Assembly (NCBI GenBank): GCA_020466095.1 | Contig: CM035807.1 | Coordinates: 114,061,124-114,125,123 of the forward strand | Direction of reading: 5' to 3' | Length of the DNA: 64,000 nucleotides | Source of the DNA: Chlorops oryzae | Taxonomy: Eukaryota > Arthropoda > Insecta > Diptera > Chloropidae | Shown: positions 1 to 11,700 of the stretch, piece after piece | Numbering within the stretch: position 1 is the stretch's first letter | Layout of the letters: each line of letters begins with the position of its first letter | The notes under the pieces: model-generated | Databases searched by the model: none | What the model saw: only the letters and a program-made list of their open reading frames with translations | Told to the model about the DNA's origin: nothing | Position numbers and translations under genes: made by a program

Positions 1-1235
1 TAGCATTCGTATAGTACTCCATTTATATGTTTTTGAACTAGAGGTCATAGGGGAACATGAACAAACACGTGCATTCCAGAGCTCTTTCCGGTCCGACGGC
101 CGGCCACGCACTGATCGAGCTAACGTATTGTCACGCTATTTATACTCTTTTCAAAATTGAGCAGAATGACTTTTTGACTCAAATAAATGATATTGTGCTC
201 CTAAATGCCTTCGTATAGCCTTCATATAGCCGTCGTAAAGCCTTCGTATAGCCTTCGTGTTAGCTTCGTGTAGCCGTCGTGTAGCCTTCGTATAGCCTTC
301 GTATATCCTTCATATATCCTTCGTATAGCTTTGTATAGCTTTCGTATAGCCTTCGTGAAGCCTTCGTATAGCCTTCGTATAGCCTTCGTATAGCCTTTGT
401 ATAGCCTTTGTATACCCTTCGTATACCCTTCGTATAGCCTTCGTATAGCCTTCGTTTAGTCTTCGTATAGCCTTCGTATAGCCTTCGTATAGAACTCCAT
501 TTATATGTTTTTGAACTAGAAGTCGTAGGCGATCATGTACAAACACGTTCATATCGGAGCTCTTTCCGGTCCGACGGCTGGTTACGCACTGATGGAGCTC
601 ACGTATTGTCACGCTATTTATACTCTTTTCAAAATTGAGCAGAATGTCTTTTTTACTGAAATAAATGATTTTGTGATCCTTAATGACTTGATGCCAATGC
701 CAGGGAGACATTTCCTACAGGGTTTTCGGCAACTTTTCGTTGCTGAATATTTCGTTGGATCGTAAAGAAAATGCGCGAGAAGAAAATTCCTGGAAATTTC
801 TATTTTTTCCAGCCATATGAAAATACTTTTGTATTTTCCTTCCCAAAGAAATATAAATATGACCTCTGTAGAGCTGACTAACACTCCATTTATTTGTTTT
901 TGAACTAGAGGTTATAGGCGAACATGAACAAACACGTGCAGTGCTGAGCTCTCATCAAAATTGAACAGAATGTCTTTTTGACCTCAATTAAATGTTATTG
1001 TGCTCCTTAATGAAGAAAATTCCTGGAAAACTCTATATTTTCCAGCCATATGAAAATACTTTTGTAGTCTCCTTCCCATCGAAATATAAATTCCGTTTAT
1101 AGCTTTCAATTCATTCACCTCAATGTCCTCCCCCGAGCAAACCTTAAGTCTATTTATATGTTTTTAAAGTAGAGATCGCAGGCTAACATGAACAAACACG
1201 TGCGTTGCGGAGTGCTTACGGGGCCGACGGCCGGC
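1..1235. repeat. Cluster of four diverged copies of a ~200-bp repeat
   Basis: Near-identical segments start at about 10, 488, 882 and 1150. Each runs from a CTCCATTTATATG-like start through GAACTAGAGGT and GAACAAACACGTGC, then (in the fuller copies) GAGCTCTTTCCGGTCCGACGG and a TTCAAAATTGAGCAGAATG block. A second shared block (GAAGAAAATTCCTGG to TTTCCAGCCATATGAAAAT) follows at about 778 and 1012, so the full unit is longer than 200 bp. No coding frame is conserved between copies. The family is not recognised; it behaves like a local interspersed or complex tandem repeat. Confidence 0.7.
205..492. repeat. 11-bp tandem array (GCCTTCGTATA)n
   Basis: About 25 imperfect copies of GCCTTCGTATA lie between the first two copies of the 200-bp repeat. 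Because the unit is 11 bp and lacks stops in one minus-strand frame, three units read as an 11-residue peptide repeat. That frame is a by-product of the period and is not supported as a gene. Confidence 0.85.
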
Positions 1236-1293
1236 TGCAGAGCGTATTGAACAACCATCAGCAATCCCAACAAACACCGCATTACGAAAAGCA

Positions 1294-1860
1294 ATGGAAA
1301 AATTGAAAAAATGTTGGAGAGTATTGAATTCCTGTAAACATTACAACCAATTAATGCGGTCTCATTGCGATGAATCTCAGGACTCAAAAATGAACTGCAA
1401 GCTGTCCAGAGAGCTCTTGGAATCGCCTGAGGTCACTTTCGTTATGTCAGGCAATTTTAATCAGGATTGTATTGATTGCAGCTTTAACGTCAAAGCTCGC
1501 CAACAATTCCAACCCATTGACCATAGAAGTTCAATATTTAACAGCATGATTGATGTCGATGAGAATAGTGCGACAAAACTGAAAACAAAAATTGCGCCCA
1601 AGAGGAATGTGAAGAAATTGCTCTAGATTGGAATATAACGGGCTTCACAAGAAGCGGCGTGCACTATAGAATTTTTAACAGCGTCCAAAATAGATGAAAA
1701 TGATGAAAGCCACATTCAAAACTTTGCGAAGAGTGCCTCAGAAAGATACTTCTCTGGGTATTCCTTAAGCACCAAAGATTTTAGGAAATTGCAATGTGAT
1801 CAATGCGATGAGTATTTCAAGAAAATTCACAATAGCCAGCTTAACATTTTAGAAGAGTTT
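1294..1860 (+). pseudogene. Possible P-element/THAP9-like transposase relic
   Basis: A 110-codon open frame (1294-1626) contains SGNFNQDC followed by a hydrophobic stretch. This resembles the conserved N-Q-D segment of P-element-type transposases (family form roughly LNQDxLExxF). An upstream WRVLNS resembles the family's 'xLNS' segment. After a stop and a frame change, 1682-1860 continues with KSASERYFSGYSLST and a CDQC pair, similar in layout to the C-terminal 'Y-xAGY ... CxxC' part of the family. No terminal repeats were found and the N-terminal THAP part is absent. If correct, this is a short decayed fragment with no activity. The alternative is a chance frame; the motif order is the main support. 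Confidence 0.4.
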
Positions 1861-1861
1861 A

Positions 1862-2790
1862 TTTAGTAAAAAATTACCTGGATGAAAATATGCTTCTCCA
1901 AAATCCAAATGAAGAGCCAAAAACAATTTGAAGTTTTTCAAAAGGAATTCGATGAAAACAGGGTTCGTATTTTAACACTCATGTTCAGATCATGTTCAAA
2001 ATGTACGTGTTCACAGTAAAATGCTCTATGCTCATGAGCAAAAATTTTAAAAATACATGACAATAATGCGCATGATTATGTTTCGAAAATCTTATACATT
2101 GAACATGTTCGACGAAATTTGGGTTTCAAAAGCAAATCAAGAAAATCCAAAAAATTAAAAAGGGTTTTTATACGGTCTGTAGGGTATGTAGGCCATTTTA
2201 TTTAAATTTGAAAGTTTAATCCTTAAAAAATATTTTTCCCATTAAAATATATTAAAACATTACCCTAACGAAAATTCCTGCCGTTTTCGTTGCTCTAGCT
2301 TTGATATCTATTAATGGGTACCTTATCTGTACTTCGATTTAGCTTCTCAAACTCGAAATTAATATTAAGCACAAAATTTTCGCGGATGGTGGTCATGGTC
2401 AAAGTTTAACCGTTAGAGGACATTATGTCAAGCTGCGAAATACTCAATCCGAAATAGTGAAAATCAAATTTTTGCGAATTTTGACAATGGTGGTCATGGT
2501 CAAATTTTAACTAAGTATTTTTATATTTCTGACTGTATTTACTTTTCTTGAAATTTTGATAATTTATCAAAATAAAATGAGCATGTCGATTCTTTTTTGA
2601 AGGACTGTCAAATTCCTCTTTTTGAAAACTTTTTGTGTTTACACTATTGACACTATTTCAACAAATTTTTTGAAGATAATTCACTTCAAAATCAAGAAGC
2701 GAGTTTGATGTAAAAAATTTTGACGTTTACACTTTTTGACGATTTTTTTGAGAGAGATTTTGACAAAATTGTCAAATGTGTAAATGCGCC
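1862..2790. other. AT-rich non-coding stretch
   Basis: No gene is seen. TGGTGGTCATGGTCAAA occurs twice (near 2386 and 2489) in a roughly 100-bp local duplication. Around 2630-2790, GTTTACACT and GTGTAAATGCGCC form a loose inverted pair resembling MITE ends seen elsewhere in the window, but no target duplication is evident. Confidence 0.5.
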
Positions 2791-2794
2791 TTAA

Positions 2795-3755
2795 GTCAAT
2801 TAGTTTGTGAGATAGAGCGTCTTTTGTGAAGCAACCTTTGTTATTGTGAAAAAAAATGGAAAAAAAGGAATTTCGTGTTTTGATAAAATACTGTTTTCTG
2901 AAGGGAAAAAATACAGTGGAAGCAAAAACTTGGCTTGATAATGAGTTTCCGGACTCTGCCCCTGGAAAATCAACAATAATTGATTGGTATGCAAAATTCA
3001 AGCGTGGTGAAATGAGCACGGAGGACGGTGAACGCAGTGGACGCTCGAAAGAGGTGGTTACCGACGAAAACATCAAAAAAATTCACAAAATGATTTTGAA
3101 TGACCGTAAAATGAAGTTGATCGAGATAGCAGAGGCCTTAAAGATATCAAAGGAACGCGTTGGTCATATCATTCATCAATATTTGGATATGAAAAAGCTC
3201 TGTGCAAAATGGGTGCCGCGCGAGCTCACATTTGACCAAAAACAACAACGTGTTGATGATTCTGAGCGGTGTTTGCAGCTGTTAACTCGCAATACACACG
3301 AGTTTTTGCGTCGATATGTGACAATGGATGAAACATGGCTCTATCACTACACTCCTGAGTCCAATCGACAGTCGGCTGAGTGGACAGCGATCGGTGAACC
3401 GTCTCCGAAGCGTGGAAAGACTCAAAAGTCCGCTGGCAAAGTAATGGCCTCTGTTTTTTGGGATGGGCATGGAATAATTTTTATCGATTATCTTGAGATG
3501 AGAAAAACCATCAACAGTGACTATTATATGTCGTTATTGGACCGTTTGAAGGCTGCAATGAAGAGGTGATCGCCGAAACTGAGGTCTATTTTGAGGCAAA
3601 ACCGAAGGAGTACTACCAAAATGGTATCAAAAAATTTGAAGGTCGTTATAATCGTTGTATCGCTCTTGAAGGGAACTATGTTGAATAATAAAAACGAATT
3701 TTGACAAAAAAATGTGTTTTTCTTTGTTAGACCGGGGACTTATCAGCCAACCTGT
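2795..3755 (+). mobile_element. Truncated, internally deleted mariner element
   Basis: The right terminal repeat reads inward as ACAGGTTGGCTGATAAGTCC (reverse strand, ending at 3755) and is followed by TA (3756-3757), the mariner target dinucleotide. The matching left repeat is absent: sequence upstream of about 2795 is unrelated, so the copy is 5'-truncated inside the leader. The terminal repeat and the transposase resemble the mellifera-type mariners as I know the family; the subfamily is an inference. Confidence 0.85.
2856..3688 (+). pseudogene. Mariner transposase, catalytic core deleted
   Basis: The intact part (2856-3569) encodes the paired helix-turn-helix DNA-binding region (roughly residues 1-110), the linker motif WVPREL near residue 119, and the first catalytic aspartate in MDETW near residue 158. 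It continues through KVMASVFWD to RLKAAM. The sequence then jumps to the extreme C-terminus in another frame (EVIAETEVYF to NYVE, stop at 3686-3688). Roughly 100 residues are missing, including the HQDNAP block and the last aspartate of the D,D34D triad. The junction AATGAAGAGGTGATC fits both sides, which suggests deletion through microhomology. The product could bind DNA at most; it cannot cut or join. It lies downstream of the 3' end of Rim2 on the opposite strand. Confidence 0.9.
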
Positions 3756-5661
3756 TAAACCTCATAATCGACTTTTCCTGTTGTATTAGCGCAATCAACC
3801 AATGCTTGTTTCATATTTCTATCTTAATTATTCGTGCACGAGGGATTTTCCAATTTTTGGAACTGATAATTCTTAGACTCGTGCACATTCGGTGTAGGTA
3901 TTTGTTCAATTTTATTTAAAAACTAAAAATTTCAATTCAATTGGAACCGTTACCCATATTAAAAACACATTCTCTTTATTTCGGTTTTTTTCATTTCACA
4001 GGTTTTGTTTTTTTGTTTTTTGTATGCAATAACATAAATTAAGTGGTGAGTCCACTTTAAAAACTAGAATTCCGTTAAGTCTAACTCTCTAAGGACTAAT
4101 ATAAATCAATAGTAAAACAAAAGTTTGCGTAATTACTTTGCCAAATAACTCTTCTTATCTTAGAAATTTATAGCTTAGGGTTTTCTTTTGAAAAGTAATA
4201 TTAGCGCAAAAGTTTACTTGTAAGATAACAAAAACAAAAACAAAAATCGAATAAAATTAAGCGAAAGCGTAAATAATTATGGCGCGACTTATGATTTAAA
4301 GTAATGTTAACAATTTCAAAAACACATTTACAAACTTTTATTTATGTATTTCAATTTAAAGCTTAAATTGCTAAAGAATTTCTAATGACTTTATGGGAAG
4401 TAACCTTAAAAACAAATGTACCTATAGCAGCCTTTTTGAACAAATTACAAAAATTTTTTATTGGTAACTGGATATTTTAGATCTATTAATTTTGAGAAGT
4501 GTGGGGGATTTGGGGGGGAAATTTTCACAACGATATTGATAATCTGACGAATTTCAACTTTATCGTGAATAGATTTTTTGTTTTAGCTTGTAGTAACATC
4601 CGAAAATTAAAAATAAATAGCGGCTACCAATTTATCGCAACCGTTGTGAGAACTCCTAATCTCAGCGGCCAACAGTTGCGTACCATCTACAAAGTATCCG
4701 ATACTGTTAGCGACTTGAATATTAGTAGCTACAAAGTATACGAGATTGTTAGAAGAACTTCCCGCCAATAGCTTACTTTGTGTGGTGGTGGTATATGAGG
4801 TCGTATGCATTACCACCTACGGCCTACGAAACGTGTTACGGTTCATTGCTTCTGTAGGCAGCATTTTGGCCGCTGGGATGTCAGCAGTAAAGGTGTTTAA
4901 AATTAAGTTAAAAGAGAGAGCAAAAGGAGGAGAAATATAAATTTGAGGGTTTTTTAATTTTTCTGTAAGATAATTTCCATATATATGTCTATTTAAACAA
5001 AATTATAACACTTTTAAAGTCCATTAAATTAAAGCTTGATTAACAAAAAAAAAAAAAAACACGAAAAAAGAGTACATACAATTATTTTCTTAATTCTAAA
5101 GGATTCTATGCTTAAGAGAGACCTATAATTACGATCACAATTTCATTCATGTTTTATTTATTTTTTTGCTTTAAATTTTTGTTTTTCAAACGATTTTTAT
5201 TGATTTCTTTAAATAAATACCATCCGAGTCTGTGTGTTTTTTGTTTTTTGTTGTTGTTTTAAGTTCAATTTGTGGAACATTAAGGTTTCGAAAATTGTTG
5301 AAAACCAGTTTTCAATCGATAAGTTCATTTTCAATCTGCATCTTCAATTCTGAAGTCATCATTTCACCCGTGCAGTCCATGCTCTATGGAACAAAATCTG
5401 TTATTACAATCATTGTTAACTTTTTGCCTTAGACAACTACGTTTTAAGCGCTTTAAATATCATAACTATAACTATAATTATAATAACAAAGCAATAGTGT
5501 AATTTGAATGTTGTAGTTGTTTGCTGCTGACTTTGATTTTTCTGTTTTCTTCACTTTTGTATATTTTGTGCGCAGTTATGTATGTAAAAACTACGAGTAT
5601 ATACATATATATAGGTAATAAAAAAAAAAAAAAACGCTAGGCATAGAACGGTGGTGTTGGT
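3756..5661 (-). other. Downstream flank and probable 3' UTR of Rim2
   Basis: AT-rich sequence without a supported gene. The part closest to the Rim2 stop is presumably its 3' UTR. Short local duplications occur near 4680-4750 (ACAAAGTAT units). No transposon ends were recognised. Confidence 0.5.
5196..5201 (-). terminator. Candidate polyadenylation signal for Rim2
   Basis: AATAAA on the minus strand, about 460 nt past the Rim2 stop. Similar hexamers are common in this AT-rich flank (another near 5152), so the choice is only a guess. Confidence 0.25.
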
Positions 5662-5788
5662 CTAAAAATCATAGAATTCGTTGCCTTTATTGTTAAATCG
5701 ACGGGTAAGGATATAGACGACCGCCTCGTAAGTTGCCATCATTATCGCTGTATTTGGTATTTGCCGAACTAGTTGTGTTGCCAAGCCT
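5662..5788 (-). CDS. Rim2: Rim2 terminal coding exon 7
   Basis: Acceptor TTTTTGCAG. Encodes [20 protein letters not shown], then [21 protein letters not shown] and TAG at 5664-5662. The C-terminal helix and the aromatic tail fit the fly orthologue. Confidence 0.94.
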
Positions 5789-8700
5789 CTGCAAAAAAAA
5801 AAATAAAAATTAGATAGAATAAATATTCGAATACAAATTTACCAATATGCACTTATGTGGATATATGGTTAGTAACATAAAATGTGGATAAATCATCAAC
5901 ACAGCGGAAAAATGCTGCTTACAGATTGCGATGAACCGCAACACACTACGTAGGCGGTAATGCGCACGACCTTATATACAATCCTAGTATACTTTTGTTC
6001 GAGAGCGTGTCCTATTTATAGAGTGAACTACTACCACTATTACATAAAGTAATCGGGGTCGTGTGGTGTTCATCCGGTACGCTGCCAAAAAACTCGTATA
6101 ATACCCCGGTTCCACTTGGGCTAATTAGCGGATTTTCTCATTACCGCGCTAATGAAGCCATTAAGTTGTCATTACCCATACAAAACGCTGGCCGATAATG
6201 AGGTGGTAATGACAGATTAACTTTCAATTAGGTTTAATGAACATGGTTGCATTCCATATTCTTGCATTTATCGAGTGTATCGCCATCTCTAGTAAGTGAA
6301 AATGCGACTCTACTTTCCCAGATCAGCTGACTTTCAAAAGAAATGGGTTCCGCCAAAAAAAAAAATTAATAACCTTTTTGTTGAAATAAATCTTGTTTTC
6401 GCACTGCCAGTGGTCAAGCAAAAAGCCCATAATGAGATTTCGCTGACCAAAACTAATTGGTTAGCTGATTTAGTTTTTCCCTTTGCCTTTTGGTTATCTT
6501 GCTTTGGCAAGCTGTCATTTCTTGATTTGTACGAGGGCTATCTGAAAATTTTCCGACTTTAACGTGAAGATGGCGCCTCTGTTGACGAGTACTCACCAAT
6601 ATTTCAGGGATTTAGGATGCTCAGTGGTTATTGGCCGCAATAGCTTGGGAGAAGATGAGCGTTCGGGACGTCCAAAAACTTCAACCACTGATAAATAACA
6701 TCGATAAAGTTCACCAAATAGTGCCAAATTAAAGTGAGAGATCTGCCAGAGGCCATTAACAAGTCCAAAGAACTTCTTTGACGTATATTGAATCAAGATT
6801 TAGGCATGAAAAAGCTTTCCGCGTATTGTGTGCCGCGTTTGCTTACATTAGATCAAAAAACTTGTTGAAATAAACATTTTTAACGCTCTGTTGCCGCACT
6901 TTAGGCGTTTAAAAAATCAGAGTTTTGCCGCCATGTGTCAAGGAAATTATGTAGAAAAATATATTTAAAAAAAAACTATAATTCATATATGACTCGTATC
7001 TTTGTTGGGTCACAAACTTTTCAGACCACCCTCGTACAATTGGAATTAGCTGTTTAGCTAATGAAAAATCGGTTAATTGATAGTGGAACCTCTTCTCATT
7101 AAGTTTTCATTAGCGCTAATGAAGGGTCGGTAATGAATAAGTGGAACTGTAGCATAATTTGTAAAGGGCTCTAAGCTCTAGAGCAGCAAATCAATTTCCT
7201 ATACCAAACAAATGTATAAAAAACAAAGAAGTACTTTGGATTACTTTCGCTACTTGAACGCATACGCTAATTAAAAGTAATCGGACTCACAGGGTCGCAT
7301 TTAAGTCATAAGTTTTCTATATTTCTGTCGACCTGTCATCGAAATTTCAACTCTGATTTCCTTTCTTCAAAAGAATGAGCTCGTTTATGCTATGTTCTCA
7401 CTATGGCGGTTAAGTTCTTAACTCGATACTTTAACACAAAGCGTTCATATCAGCTTCGAGCGAGTTAAGGTTTACTAACGTCATATGACCCAGCCGGAAA
7501 GTTCACTACTTCTGCACTACTTCCGAAGTGGTGAAAATTCATACTGCGGCTACTCGCATTACTAACCCTTACTGTTAATGAAGTTTTTTGGGAGATGGCC
7601 GCTGTTTTCATTACATGCATGCGGTAATGTCCGGCTTGGGAGTTTGAAATCTAAAAAACGCGTAAGGTATATCTGATATACTATATCATCGAGAAATTGT
7701 AAATAAAAATGGAATTTGCTTTATTAGAAATGTTTAAAGAAGCTGAAAAAGCCAAAGGAATATTGGAAGCAATAATATCAGAAGAGCATTGCAATATCCG
7801 CAGGACCAAAAAAAGATTAATGGAGCTAATAGTGAAAGCGGCATCACAAAATGTTCCACGACCTGTGATCAAAATTTACATATCCAAATACGTGCATCCT
7901 TCCCCACTAATTTTCTGCACGTGAAAGCTTCCTGCCAGTGTCTTATTAAATTTTTACCCGATTTTTGTACTCGGTGTTAGCAAATGTAACTAAAAATTTC
8001 AAATGCAACTCTGCGCTAACCTCAGAGTTAAATGTTAACCCAGGGTTTATTTTCGGCTTAGATGATTTTTTTTATATGTGTTTTGACATTTGAAACCCTG
8101 GGTTTCGCCGATAACCCTAACCCGGCTTAGTGAGAACATAGCATTACTTCCTTTCAATTTACTTTAACAGCGTTGAGCCCTTAAGCAATTAATAGTCAGA
8201 TCGCCTACAATCATCTCGTATACCTTGTAAGCGGGATAGGCACCGTTGGCCGCAGGCATTTTTTGTGTTTGAACTATATTGTGTACACGCCAAAGTATTT
8301 TCCACTTACCTATATAACCCAGCTCGCCCTTCTTCTTTCCAAACAGTCTGCAGTGTCTGCCAAAACCTGTTGTATTTATTACCCTCTTCACGTAATCGTG
8401 TACGCGCAACCTCATGCGGATATGCAATGCATGAGGCAACAGTCTTTGATACGGCACCAGCCATCATGAACTCTAGAAAATCTCTCGAAGATTTTTGATC
8501 CGATTTTCGCGATTGCCTTATTTCAATCTGTAAAAAAAAAATTTAGATCAATGAATATTCAACTCGCCTCAATTACAATATTGGACTCTAACCAATTTCG
8601 ATTTGACAAATTCGTATATAACAAAATGGATCATGGTTTCGCAGATGCCAAATAACTCGCCGTGATACCCTTGTAAAACGCTTTTATACCACCTTTCGCG

Positions 8701-11700
8701 TAAATCCGTTCGATACATTCTCGAACCGTCATTTGAACTTTGGAATTATAGTCCAGCTGCAAACGTGTCTTCACAAACCATATCGGATTCGTCAGAGTTG
8801 AGGCGACAAATCCAGCACTTGCCGCACTCATTATATGCACCTGCGGCGAGTCGGGTTGTATTAATCTGCAATGGCAAAAAAAAAAAACGTTAAGAATTTC
8901 GAAAAAATTGTTCGATTGCACTTCAATTGACCGACCCTAAATTATTGAGTGTGCTCTTTGTTTGTGAGTACGTGCAAAAATATATTGCACGCGAGGGTGC
9001 GACCCCAACGAGATTAGGTCCAAGACCTTTAAAGAGCGCACGGGGCCCTTCGTTTTGTACTATATATCTGAAAATAATTTAAAAATAATAAAAATTTAGT
9101 ACGAATTTGTTAAAAAAATAAGAGGATTTAAATTATTTTTACTTGAGACATTGCATTATGCTCATTGATTTGGCGGATGTCGATGAAATCCCACAATGTG
9201 AAATGGCCATTATCTGAAAGTGTAAAAAATGAATAAATGGTTAATGTTATTGCTTCGATTGCAAGCAATTCTCAGACAGTTCATACTGTCGTCTGGATAC
9301 TAATGGGGGGAGTGTGCGTATTTTTAAAGAATTCTCGAAAACGTTTAGAAGAAAGACTGGCTTCAGATTTCTTTCAAACTTTAACTTAGGGGAGCTGACT
9401 TAAGACTTATTGCCCCAAAAGTAGCAGAAGGAACAAAGCACCCCGAGATGAACTGTCGATCCATGCGATCATTTATTCAGAGACATGGATGTCTACTGAT
9501 GTTCAAGGAAGTTGCTCAGTTCCTAAAACCCTTTCCGATGTCATTGCTTTAGTATTGACTACAATTCAAGCGCTCCCAATAGTTAAAGCTCAAAGATGTC
9601 GGAAACTTGTCTTTGGCGTATGAAAATTGGGTTAATTTAGGTTGATCTGACTGGTCAGAATGAACATGCATAGACCCCATGGGTCCCAGGCCTTGCCTTT
9701 ACGTATTCAGCTGCCAAAGTTATAGTAATTAGTAGAGCTCGGATTTTGAATACTTTGAATTTTTATGAATTTTTTTTGCATTTAACTGTGCTTTTTGAAT
9801 ATTTTATTCACTGAAATAGGCTTTTTTTTGTTAATTTGACAATTCAACATTTTAATAGGCATACTAATGCCCAAAATCCAACATTGCGAGAGCCCGATGC
9901 GAGAGCGCGACGACGCACACAAATTTCAATACATTCAATCATATGGTTCAAGCTCCAATGTATCGCACTGCGAGACCTCGTAGCGAGAAAATTTTGAAAA
10001 ATTGAATATTTCTCGTTGCGAGGCAATTTGACAGGTTAATGATGTAGCTATTTTTTGAGTACTCGCTATTGGGTACTCGTTTAAACTAATAAAACAAAAA
10101 CTGTTCACTGTTCCGTGAAAAAGGGCTTTTAGAATATTTCGCGAGCTTTGGTTAATTTTGAAAATTTTGAATTAAAATTTAAACTCAAGTAACAGCGCAT
10201 TATTTATATGAGTACTCGGTACTCGTTAGATTGGTACTCGGTTCAAATATTGCATTACTAGAAGCGAAAATATGCTATGATCTGCGTGACGCAAAACTCT
10301 CATTGGAGATTGAAATGCGTCACGCAAAGCATTTTCGTGACGTCGCGCACTCTCGCATCGGGCTCTCGCAATATTGGATTTTGCGCTTAAATCGAACTGA
10401 TTTGGAATTTTTGACTGTGAATTTTTTGCATTTTTTTATTTTTTTTATATTTTTTTAAATTTTTTTAATTTTTTAAAATTTTTTTTAAATATTTTTTGAA
10501 TTTTTTGCATTTTTTAAAAAATTTTTTTGAATTTTTTGAATAATTTTTGAATGTTTTTTGAATATTTTTTTTCATTTTTTTACATATTCAAATTCCGAGG
10601 CATAGTAATTAGAAATTTGGAAATTTATTTTAAGCAAAAAAAAAATTGAATAAAAATTCCAACACACTCTCCCCTTAGCACTTCCAGGTCCTTTGATTCC
10701 TTAATTGTGTATTCCCTTTCCTGATTTGAAATTGTGTTAAAAATAAAATGGTACTACCCTACGAATACCCCCAATCACCTGTGGCTGCGACCTATTACGC
10801 AATATCGTTGTGCTTAGCTTACGTCGTTGTTCTGGCCGGAGTATTTCGGACGTACAATTGGTCGAGCCCGGTGTTTCAATCGGCCGCAGAGGAACATTGA
10901 ATGCCGTCGAGCTCTGTAGGCGGGTTTTTACAACTTCCAATGGGCATGTTACAATAGCACCAACTGTTCCAGCAGTTCTGCAAATAAAACCGACCACAAC
11001 AAATAAGAATCATCAATTGAATAAATTACAAAACATAATGCCATTCAGATTGCTTCTTGTTTTTCATTTTCTCTTTTTTTTTTTTGAAATTAGATAGGTA
11101 CACGCAGAGAAAAAATATCACATAGCCAATTATATTTTGCAGGCATTACATATTTAATTGGGTATGATGACAAACAAATGCAATTACATATACATAATTG
11201 CGTCTAATTAAGTTTGTGATCATATAGAACTATAGCTGCAACTTCGGCCAAAACCTATTACGTGGTACACCACACTTTCTATTACGTGGTTCACCACAAC
11301 ACTCGACTTATGGCACAGTTGAACTTTTTCACCAAATCATGCCATATTGCGCCAAATTTTGACCGAAGTTGCAGCTATAGTTCTATATGTTTGGGATCCC
11401 CTGCAATTTAAAATATAATTCTATTTAACAATATAGAAAGGAGCATTCTCCACGATTGGGCGGAATATATTTCACCACGTCATATTCTTGGTACACCTCC
11501 CCCTTGGAGTGCCTACGGATCATGTAGGAGTGTAGGTCTAACTCTTCTTCTTCCTAATCCCTGCAATGTGTTAGAGCTACGCTGCTTCAACATATGCATA
11601 TAGAACGAGGAAAAGAGAAGCCTGCTATGGCAGCGAAATCTTTAGCTCTGCTGTGGTGAGATGCATTGCCACATTGATTTTTAATTTTGGGAGATTTTCG

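Noticed and set aside
205..492. CRISPR-like regular repeats
   Set aside because: Units are contiguous 11-mers without spacers, and the DNA is clearly eukaryotic nuclear.
310..711. 133-codon minus-strand frame with an 11-residue repeat (EGYTKAIRRLY)
   Set aside because: Arises from the 11-bp DNA period; other frames are equally repetitive and the flanking repeats do not keep a frame.
5662..10977. Rim2 as a processed or dead duplicate
   Set aside because: Introns are retained with good splice sites and phase, all signature motifs are intact, and only one homopolymer indel breaks the frame.
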